Shown here: piece after piece, positions 1 to 6,000 of the stretch
How positions within the stretch are numbered: the first letter of the stretch is position 1
How the letters are laid out: each line of letters opens with the position of its first letter
NCBI GenBank assembly: GCA_002495525.1
Contig: DAFS01000001.1
Location: 1-8,122, forward strand
DNA length: 8,122 nt
Direction of reading: 5' to 3'
Source: Euryarchaeota archaeon UBA89
GTDB taxonomy: Archaea > Thermoplasmatota > Poseidoniia > Poseidoniales > Thalassarchaeaceae
The notes under the pieces: model-generated
The model's input: the letters and a program-made list of their open reading frames with translations, nothing else
The model's database searches: none
Told to the model about the DNA's origin: nothing
Position numbers and translations under genes: made by a program

Positions 1-2120
1 TTGATGTTGCACGAATTGTTCGTGAGCTTTCATCAATGATTGGCGCTAGAGCTCGTAAAGCATACCAACCTCACTATGAACAGGTGGTAATACGTCTCAA
101 TCCTAAAGGTTCTCCATCATCTGATTTAGTTATTGTAAGTGGAAGGAGATTATATCTTTCACAACGAGATAGACCTATGCCTTCACAACCATCTCAATTT
201 GCAATGGTATTGAGAAAACATATCAACAACTCTAGACTAATTGAAGTAAAACAACTAGGTTTTGACCGAATCATTTCTATGACTTTTGAGCATGGAAGTG
301 GAAAGTTGACACTTATCATAGAATTATTTAGAGATGGTAACGTGCTACTCTTAGATGAAGATGGCGTCATTATTCAACCTTTAACTCATGCAAAATACGC
401 CAGTAGATCTCTAAGAAGAGGAGTCCAATATGTGCCTCCGCCAGCTGCTGTTGATCCAAGAGAGATAGATCGGAAGAAGTTAGACAAATTACTCGATGAA
501 AGTGATGATGATTTAATTAGAACATTAGCTGCAAGAGGAAATTTAGGAAGAATTTATGGTAGTGCAATATGTGCTTCTGCTAATTTAGAAGAAAAACTCA
601 AAGCAAAAGATCTGAGTGATGAACAGAGAGAAGTTTTAGATACTGCAATAAACAATCTTCTTGAAGAATTAGCGAATTATAACTCTAGTAGAATGTGGTT
701 TGAAAATAAAGAAATATTGGAAAAATGGGAAAAAGCGACTGATTTGAATGAGAAAGATGAATTGTCAGGAGAGATTAAGGAAATTTCTCCTATAGATTTG
801 AAATATTTGAATAGTGAATTATCAATAGAAATAGATACTTTATGCTCAGGATATGATGCGGCTTTTGGATCTCATGATGCTTCAGCATTTATCAGAAGAG
901 AGGAAGAAAAACTTGTACAAATTGGACAGGATGAAGGTGAAAAGAAAGCAAAGTTAGAGAGGAGAGCCGATCAGCAAAGGAATGCTATCGAACGCTTTTT
1001 ATCTCAAGCTGCAATAAATCAAGAATTAGGAAAAGCAATGCAAGACAATTGGTCCCATTTAGAAACTATAATGAACCAATTCAATGATGCTATTTCTAAA
1101 TACACTTGGCAAGAAGTTGCTGTAAAAGTTAGAGAAATACAATGGATTGATAGATTAAATCCAAAAAAAGGCACTTTTGTTGCATTCCTTCCTGATGAAC
1201 AAGGGGAACCCGCGGCAAGTGTTACTCTTTATGCAGATAAAACTGTGCATCAAAATGCACAAAGATATTTCCAGGATGCAAGAACTCTGAAAGATAAATC
1301 TAAGGGTGCAAGAAAAGCATTGGAAAATACAGAAGATGCAAAATCAAAACAAGAAAAGAGAAGAAAAAAAGATGTTGCAGCAGGTAGAGTAAGAGGTATT
1401 CAGAGAAGTAAAAAATTCTGGTTTGAAAAATACAGATGGGCTATTCTTGAAGGGGGGCATATTATTGTTGGAGGGAGAGATGCAAGAGGAAATGATACCA
1501 TAGTTAGAAAGCATCTAAATTCTAATGATTTGTATATTCATGCAGATTTACACGGAGCACCCTCGTGTTCATTGAAATTAAAAGATGGATTTACGATATT
1601 AGGCAATATCTCTGAATCGCAAAATGGAATCAAATCAATGCAAATAGCTCAGAATTTAGGTGAAGGTGTTGATGATGCTAGAGAACTAGATGAGGAAATC
1701 ATCGCTCAAGCCGCTCAGATTGCTGTTTGCTGGTCTAGAGCATGGGGTAGCGGAGGTGCTGCAGCAACTGCTTTCCATGTTCGACCGAGTCAAGTATCAA
1801 AACAAACTGAAAGCGGAGAGTCTCTAGGAAGAGGAAGTTTCGTCGTTAGAGGGAAAAGAACATGGCACAGAGATTTGCACTTAGAAATTGGAATGGGAAT
1901 TGGAGTAATTAATGGCATACCTCTTCCAGTTTGTGGAACTGTTGAAACGATATCAAAAATATTTGAAAAATGGATTAAAATAGTACCTGGGAGAGAGAAA
2001 AAGGAATCAATAGCAAATAAAATATCTAAGGCTACTGGCTTGATCCAAGACGATGTACTATCCTCGCTTCCTCCTGGCGGATGTAGTATTGAAGATCATG
2101 GATTGATGAATAAATCTTAG
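1..2120 (+). CDS. rqcH: NFACT family ribosome-quality-control protein (RqcH/Rqc2/NEMF homologue), 5'-truncated
   Basis: Homologues (bacterial RqcH, eukaryotic Rqc2/NEMF) bind the large subunit of stalled, split ribosomes with peptidyl-tRNA and recruit tRNA to extend the nascent chain with a C-terminal tail. The frame is open to the left edge: codons from base 3 read DVARIVRELSS, then the Met at 36, matching the usual NFACT-N start, so Met36 is internal and the real start lies upstream. Numbering from Met36: NFACT-N with an FDRI motif (D77, R78, the Asp-Arg pair important in RqcH); a helical and coiled-coil middle, about 170-450, rich in Lys, Glu and Arg; then NFACT-R from about W462 with the HADLHGAPS motif (H502) and VRPSQVSK. 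The end has LPPGGCSI, typical of archaeal members. About 705 residues are visible, a normal length. It stops with TAG; 72 bases separate it from the next gene. The family call is secure; tailing activity is inferred. Confidence 0.93.
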   Translation, partial: DVARIVRELSSMIGARARKAYQPHYEQVVIRLNPKGSPSSDLVIVSGRRLYLSQRDRPMPSQPSQFAMVLRKHINNSRLIEVKQLGFDRIISMTFEHGSGKLTLIIELFRDGNVLLLDEDGVIIQPLTHAKYASRSLRRGVQYVPPPAAVDPREIDRKKLDKLLDESDDDLIRTLAARGNLGRIYGSAICASANLEEKLKAKDLSDEQREVLDTAINNLLEELANYNSSRMWFENKEILEKWEKATDLNEKDELSGEIKEISPIDLKYLNSELSIEIDTLCSGYDAAFGSHDASAFIRREEEKLVQIGQDEGEKKAKLERRADQQRNAIERFLSQAAINQELGKAMQDNWSHLETIMNQFNDAISKYTWQEVAVKVREIQWIDRLNPKKGTFVAFLPDEQGEPAASVTLYADKTVHQNAQRYFQDARTLKDKSKGARKALENTEDAKSKQEKRRKKDVAAGRVRGIQRSKKFWFEKYRWAILEGGHIIVGGRDARGNDTIVRKHLNSNDLYIHADLHGAPSCSLKLKDGFTILGNISESQNGIKSMQIAQNLGEGVDDARELDEEIIAQAAQIAVCWSRAWGSGGAAATAFHVRPSQVSKQTESGESLGRGSFVVRGKRTWHRDLHLEIGMGIGVINGIPLPVCGTVETISKIFEKWIKIVPGREKKESIANKISKATGLIQDDVLSSLPPGGCSIEDHGLMNKS

Positions 2121-2123
2121 AGA

Positions 2124-2139
2124 TTTAAAATATTTAAAA
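2124..2139 (+). promoter_or_regulatory. possible TATA element upstream of the tryptophan dioxygenase gene
   Basis: A continuous A/T tract, TTTAAAATATTTAAAA, lies just after the rqcH stop codon in an otherwise mixed-composition gap. An archaeal TATA box here would put transcription start near 2152-2165, giving a leader of about 30-60 bases depending on the start codon used. The call rests on composition and position only, in a genome that is AT-rich everywhere. Confidence 0.35.
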
Positions 2140-2192
2140 AACGCTAAAATCTATGTAAAAATCCGAACGGCTCCAACAGTAATGATTCAAGA

Positions 2193-3290
2193 GTGAAACG
2201 CTATCGGACGGGCATGAGTGGAGAGAATTGGACCTATGGGAATTATTTACAATTAGATGATTTACTAAAATTACAGGGAGAAGATAGAGGAATTTCTTCA
2301 GATGAAATGCATTTTATCATAGTACACCAAACTTTTGAGTTATGGTTTAAACAAATAATTAGGGAGCTCTCTGAGGTCAGAAATATCCTATGTCAAGAAC
2401 AGGTTCCTGAGAAGCATATACCCCTAGCAGTTGAAAGGCTGGGGAGAACAACTGAAATTTTTAAGTTAATGGCTTCACAATGGTCAGTTATGGAAACATT
2501 AACTCCGCAAGGTTTCCTTTCATTTAGAGATGGGTTAGGATCAGCATCAGGTTTCGAATCTTTTCAAATGAGGAAATTTGAGATTTTACTTGGATTGAAA
2601 AATGAAGATAGGTTGTTTGGAATGGATCCTATAGATACATTTAGAAAGTTAGCAACAAATAGTGAGAAAGATGCTTCTATTTTACAAGACTTAGAGGATG
2701 CCTTAGCAAAGCCATCTTTAGAAGAATCGTTAATGAAATGGATTTCAAGAACACCAATCATGGGTTCAATTTATGGTTCTGAAAAAGATTCAGAGTTTGT
2801 AAAAAAATACGTCAATGAACATTTATTAGCGCATAAATCAATGGGGGAAGATGCCGCGAAGAGAATGTCAGAATATGGTGCTTCAGACATAGAAAAGGTG
2901 ACTCAAAGATTCAATTCCGCCCATGAAAGTGCGATTTCATTCCTTGTTCCAGAAGGAAAAATAAGTAGGGCTAGGGCTAGTTTGTTATTCATTGAATCAT
3001 ATAGAGAATTACCTCTTTTGGCGTGGCCAAGAAAATTAATTGATGCTGTAGTTGAACTAGAAGAATCAATGGTTAAATGGAGACATTCACATGCAAGAAT
3101 GGTTGAGAGAATTATGGGTAGAAGAATAGGCACAGGAGGAACTAGCGGAGTTGACTATTTGGACAAAACATCTCAATACAGAGTTTTCAAAGATCTATGG
3201 GCAGTCAGGACAATTTTGGTTAAATCCGATAAGAGACCAGAATTAATTAATCCAGATTTCTATGGATTTTATTCTGAAAAAGAGGTATGA
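2193..3290 (+). CDS. kynA: tryptophan 2,3-dioxygenase
   Basis: Heme enzyme that opens the indole ring of L-tryptophan with O2 to give N-formylkynurenine, the first step of the kynurenine pathway; cytoplasmic. The residues known from the human enzyme are present: TYGNYLQL (Y15, Y18), FIIVHQ with distal H45, F108 and R112 (substrate carboxylate) before SASGF (S119), proximal heme ligand H300 in KWRHSH, and GTGGTSG with T314; the H300-T314 spacing equals human H328-T342. At 365 residues it is nearer the eukaryotic length than the roughly 280 of many bacterial forms. The start is uncertain: GTG at 2193 is the longest choice, ATG at 2214 (residue 8) is as plausible, and neither has a clear Shine-Dalgarno. 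The seven extra codons include CGC, CGG, ACG and GGC, unlike the rest of the gene. The thiolase begins 52 bases downstream, so the two may be co-transcribed. Identification is secure. Confidence 0.95.
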   Translation: MKRYRTGMSGENWTYGNYLQLDDLLKLQGEDRGISSDEMHFIIVHQTFELWFKQIIRELSEVRNILCQEQVPEKHIPLAVERLGRTTEIFKLMASQWSVMETLTPQGFLSFRDGLGSASGFESFQMRKFEILLGLKNEDRLFGMDPIDTFRKLATNSEKDASILQDLEDALAKPSLEESLMKWISRTPIMGSIYGSEKDSEFVKKYVNEHLLAHKSMGEDAAKRMSEYGASDIEKVTQRFNSAHESAISFLVPEGKISRARASLLFIESYRELPLLAWPRKLIDAVVELEESMVKWRHSHARMVERIMGRRIGTGGTSGVDYLDKTSQYRVFKDLWAVRTILVKSDKRPELINPDFYGFYSEKEV

Positions 3291-3301
3291 AAACTAGTTT
3301 G

Positions 3302-3340
3302 CTCATCGCACTATTCAAGACCATAACCTCACTCGATGAG
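3302..3340 (+). repeat. 7-bp perfect inverted repeat abutting the thiolase start
   Basis: CTCATCG at 3302-3308 is the exact reverse complement of CGATGAG at 3334-3340, with a 25-base spacer. The right arm ends two bases before the ATG at 3343. It could be an operator or an RNA stem at the start codon. A 7-bp match in a gap this size is not rare by chance, so the functional reading is weak. Confidence 0.3.
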
Positions 3341-3342
3341 TT

Positions 3343-4503
3343 ATGCCTAAAGCGGTGATATGTGCTTATGCACGCACCCCCATTGGTAAATTCAGAGGAG
3401 CATTAGCTAATTATTCAGCGACAGAATTAGGTTCTAAGGTTATCGACGAACTTTTGAGAAGGGCAGATATAGATCCTAAAAGTGGGATTGTAGATCAAAT
3501 CTACATTGGTCAAGTACTACAAGCAGGCTCTGGACAAGCACCTGCCAGACAAGTTGCTATCAACTCAGGATTACCATATTCTACCCCTTGTACAACAATC
3601 AACAAAGTTTGTGGTTCTAGTTTGAAAGCTGTAATGATAGCTGCAAGTGACATTATCTCAGGACATGCGAATGTTATTATCGCAGGAGGGATTGAATCTA
3701 TGAGTAATTCTCCATACTTCACAAGAGAAAAAAATAAGGGTGAGATGATAGATTCTAGAGTTTTAAAGTCAATCATGATGCATGACGGCTTAACTGATGC
3801 TTTCGATGGGACTTCTATGGGGATGACTGGCGAAATAGTAGCAGAAGAATTTAATTTGTCAAGAGAACTTGCGGATTCATACGCAGTCAGATCTCATGCA
3901 TTAGCCAATGCTGCATGGAATAATGGTTGGTTTAAATCAGAAATTATAGATATGGAAGAGTTAGAAATTGATCAAGGAATTAGGCCTGGGACAAATATGG
4001 AATCATTAGCAAATTTGAAGACTGTATTCAAAGAAGACGGTCAAGTAACAGCAGGGAATGCGAGTCAAGTTTCAGATGGTGCATCTGCGGTTTTAGTATG
4101 CTCAGAGGATTATGCAAGAGGGAAAGGATGGCCGATTCTTGCTGAAATTATTGATTACACCACCTCAGGAGTTGAACCAAAAAGAGTAATGGTTGCTCCA
4201 ATTACTGCTGTTGAGAAACTTTTAGAAAGAAATAATCTGGACATTATGCAAATTGATATTTTAGAACATAATGAGGCATTTGCTGCGGCTTCTGTTGCAG
4301 TACAAATGGCTCTCAAAGTTCCAGAAGATAGATTCAATGTTCATGGAGGTGCCGTATCAATTGGGCACCCATTGGGAGCGACTGGGACACGTTGTCTAAT
4401 GACTACAATCAATGCTCTAAAAAGAACTGGTGGAGAGAAGGGAATTGTCACAATTTGTCTAGGTGGCGGTAATGCTGTGGCCATGTTAATTGAGGTCAAA
4501 TAA
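3343..4503 (+). CDS. acetyl-CoA C-acetyltransferase-type thiolase
   Basis: Thiolase II family: condenses two acetyl-CoA to acetoacetyl-CoA, or cleaves 3-ketoacyl-CoA in the reverse direction. All catalytic motifs are intact: nucleophile C90 in NKVCGSS, the NEAF motif (N310-F313), H342 in GHPLGATG, and the second cysteine C372 in CLGGGNAV. These match C89, H348 and C378 of the Zoogloea enzyme. At 386 residues it is full length. It is the bacterial-type enzyme, not the shorter archaeal thiolase usually encoded beside HMG-CoA synthase and a DUF35 protein; none of those partners is here. The ATG at 3343 opens directly into the family's N-terminal strand (PKAVICAYARTPIGKF), so the start is convincing although no Shine-Dalgarno precedes it. 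With tryptophan dioxygenase 52 bases upstream, a role in oxidative breakdown (acetoacetyl-CoA to acetyl-CoA) is plausible; beta-oxidation or mevalonate supply remain alternatives. Confidence 0.93.
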   Translation: MPKAVICAYARTPIGKFRGALANYSATELGSKVIDELLRRADIDPKSGIVDQIYIGQVLQAGSGQAPARQVAINSGLPYSTPCTTINKVCGSSLKAVMIAASDIISGHANVIIAGGIESMSNSPYFTREKNKGEMIDSRVLKSIMMHDGLTDAFDGTSMGMTGEIVAEEFNLSRELADSYAVRSHALANAAWNNGWFKSEIIDMEELEIDQGIRPGTNMESLANLKTVFKEDGQVTAGNASQVSDGASAVLVCSEDYARGKGWPILAEIIDYTTSGVEPKRVMVAPITAVEKLLERNNLDIMQIDILEHNEAFAAASVAVQMALKVPEDRFNVHGGAVSIGHPLGATGTRCLMTTINALKRTGGEKGIVTICLGGGNAVAMLIEVK

Positions 4504-4518
4504 AGGAAAAAAATTGGC

Positions 4519-4524
4519 TATAAT
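4519..4524 (+). promoter_or_regulatory. probable TATA box of rpoK
   Basis: TATAAT follows an A-rich tract (AAAAAAATTGG) that could serve as a BRE. At normal archaeal spacing, transcription would begin near 4546-4553, at or just before the first ATG of the reading frame (4553). That implies either a leaderless message from 4553 or a leader of about 40 bases for the ATG at 4589. A short inverted repeat, TGACT (4534-4538) and AGTCA (4548-4552), lies between the box and the first ATG. Confidence 0.45.
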
Positions 4525-4552
4525 TCATATTAATGACTGATAAAGTGAGTCA

Positions 4553-4846
4553 ATGCCCTTATGTGGGGGTCGCTGGCCGTTCTACATCATGGTCAAGCCT
4601 GCAAGAGCACATACCCGCTTTGAAAAAGCAAGAATTATTGGCGCACGCGCACTTCAAATAAGTATGGGAGCACCTTTATTTGTCTCAGAAGATGAATTAA
4701 GAGAAGAGTTTTCAGGAGAATTAATTCAACTTTATGGGGTTGATGAAGCTAAAGAAAGGGTAGTATTAGATCCAATGAAAATTGCAACTCTAGAATATCT
4801 TAAACATAGAATACCAATTGATGTTGAACCACATCTTGATGAATAA
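4553..4846 (+). CDS. rpoK: DNA-directed RNA polymerase subunit K (Rpb6/omega homologue)
   Basis: Small assembly and stability subunit of archaeal RNA polymerase, equivalent to eukaryotic Rpb6 and bacterial omega, which clamps the largest subunit. The family core is unmistakable: TRFEKARIIGARALQISMGA (residues 21-40), then DPMKIATLEYLKHRIPI near the end. Two things are odd. Between GAPLFV and DPMKIA lie about 25 residues (SEDELREEFSG to ERVVL), where most archaeal RpoK have only a short linker. The end is acidic (VEPHLDE), whereas many relatives end in basic PITVRR-like sequence. The start is uncertain: ATG 4553 adds MPLCGGRWPFYI, which resembles nothing I know in the family, while ATG 4589 gives an 85-residue protein starting MVKPARAHTRFEKA. 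I keep the longer frame but think 4589 at least as likely. The usual rpoN and ribosomal-protein neighbours are absent; ctaA follows after 37 bases. Confidence 0.92.
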   Translation: MPLCGGRWPFYIMVKPARAHTRFEKARIIGARALQISMGAPLFVSEDELREEFSGELIQLYGVDEAKERVVLDPMKIATLEYLKHRIPIDVEPHLDE

Positions 4847-4850
4847 AACA

Positions 4851-4859
4851 TAATTATAT
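4851..4859 (+). promoter_or_regulatory. possible TATA box of the ctaA-ctaB unit
   Basis: TAATTATAT lies just after the rpoK stop, centred about 28 bases before the ctaA ATG. That distance would give a leaderless or nearly leaderless ctaA message. A weak stem (ATGAC at 4862-4866 with GTCGT at 4873-4877, one G-T pair) lies between. The evidence is spacing and composition only. Confidence 0.4.
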
Positions 4860-4883
4860 CTATGACTAATAGGTCGTGAGATA

Positions 4884-5969
4884 ATGAGATTCGGAAGAGT
4901 CAGCGTTGAAAAACTGACTGCGGTTATTATTGGGATCACAGTTTTAGTAATCGCTGCTGGAGGAGTTATTCGAATCTATGATGCGGGAGAGTCATGTCCT
5001 GATTGGCCAACATGTTTTGGAACATGGGGTTTCGATATCTCTGAAGAAGAACAAAAAGAATGGTTTGATGAAAATCCAAGTGAGATAGACTCTAGGGGAT
5101 CTAGTCATACATATACTTCGTTTCAGATATTTACTGAATGGATACATAGGCTACTTGCAGGAGCCTTGTTGGGTCCACTAGTAATTTTAAACTGGTGGAT
5201 CATAAGGAAAGATCAGGAGTTAACTAATGAAGTTAAATTAGCTTCATTAATTTCAGTTTTATTGATAGGGTGGCAGGGATTCTTAGGTTATGTCACTGTA
5301 AGATTAGATAATTTACATTGGAGTGTCGCACTACATTTATCCTCTGCACTACTATTTTTGATGTCATTGATTTGGATTTGGTTGGCTACGGTAAGAGATA
5401 AGGAAGATATTCCTAAATGGATAGAATTTGATCCGATATTGGCTAAAAGATGGACAAATCGAATTGCATTATTATCATTTGGTACTTTCTTGACTCTTTT
5501 TCTCGGAGTTTTTGTTTCAACCACTCCTGGAGCTAACCAAGGCTGTGGAGTTTCAGGATTCCCTGAATCTTGGCCACTATGTAACAACTCAATATATGAG
5601 AAAGTAGTAGACTTTGAGGCTCAGTCTCAAATCTTACATAGACTTTTAGTTAGTATAGTAGGAACTATCCTAATTTTCACATGCTATATTATTTGGAAAG
5701 AAAATAAAGAAGGGGAATATGGTTCATTGTTATGTAAATGGATTTGGGCATCATCCATTCTATATCTAATAAATGTTGGATTAGGCGGTCTATACGTACT
5801 TTCAGCCAAAATAGAAGGATTTGAAATTGTCTATTTCGAACTACTATCATTAGTTCACCTGATGATGGCGTCATTAGTATTTATCATAATAACAAGTATA
5901 CTTTTGACTATCAAAGTAGTGACTCTACATGAGAAAAAGCATGTTATAAATGATAATATTGTTCAATGA
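4884..5969 (+). CDS. ctaA: heme A synthase (CtaA/COX15 family)
   Basis: Membrane heme protein that oxidises the C8 methyl of heme O to a formyl group, giving heme A for aa3-type cytochrome oxidase. About eight membrane segments are visible (near 11-30, 88-108, 116-138, 146-168, 195-214, 250-271, 284-305, 322-345), arranged as two four-helix halves. The heme-ligand histidines are all present: E85-x-x-H88, H151, H252 (LHRLL) and H325 (LVHLMMA). Each half has an external cysteine pair: C38/C44 in ESCPDWPTC and C221/C233 ending WPLC. At 361 residues it is the full two-half form, unlike the half-length proteins of some crenarchaea. The first external loop is long and acidic: 43 residues between C44 and H88, compared with 17 in Bacillus subtilis CtaA. 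The ATG at 4884 leads straight into helix 1. ctaB starts 31 bases after the stop, so the two form an operon. Confidence 0.93.
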   Translation: MRFGRVSVEKLTAVIIGITVLVIAAGGVIRIYDAGESCPDWPTCFGTWGFDISEEEQKEWFDENPSEIDSRGSSHTYTSFQIFTEWIHRLLAGALLGPLVILNWWIIRKDQELTNEVKLASLISVLLIGWQGFLGYVTVRLDNLHWSVALHLSSALLFLMSLIWIWLATVRDKEDIPKWIEFDPILAKRWTNRIALLSFGTFLTLFLGVFVSTTPGANQGCGVSGFPESWPLCNNSIYEKVVDFEAQSQILHRLLVSIVGTILIFTCYIIWKENKEGEYGSLLCKWIWASSILYLINVGLGGLYVLSAKIEGFEIVYFELLSLVHLMMASLVFIIITSILLTIKVVTLHEKKHVINDNIVQ

Positions 5970-5990
5970 CTTTCAAAGACTATTAGCAAT

Positions 5991-5997
5991 AGGAGTG
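5991..5997 (+). promoter_or_regulatory. Shine-Dalgarno that decides the ctaB start
   Basis: AGGAGTG lies immediately before the ATG at 6001, with five bases between its GGAG core and the start codon. It selects 6001 over the earlier in-frame ATG at 5950, which lies inside ctaA and has no such site. Confidence 0.7.
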
Positions 5998-6000
5998 AAT

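Noticed and set aside
2121..2192. Possible tRNA or small RNA in the gap before the dioxygenase
   Set aside because: No T-arm GTTCRA motif or cloverleaf pairing could be found; the other gaps were also checked and are too short or lack structure.
2182..2196. Four-codon upstream frame ATG ATT CAA GAG TGA overlapping the GTG at 2193
   Set aside because: A frame this short arises easily by chance, and no ribosome binding site precedes it.
2966..2980. Tandem TAGGGC repeat (two copies plus TAG)
   Set aside because: It is inside the dioxygenase frame, encodes Arg-Ala-Arg-Ala in a normal helix, and has no further copies.
5950..6000. Longer ctaB start at ATG 5950, overlapping ctaA
   Set aside because: No Shine-Dalgarno precedes it, the extra 17 residues precede the conserved N-terminus, and a strong Shine-Dalgarno stands directly before ATG 6001.
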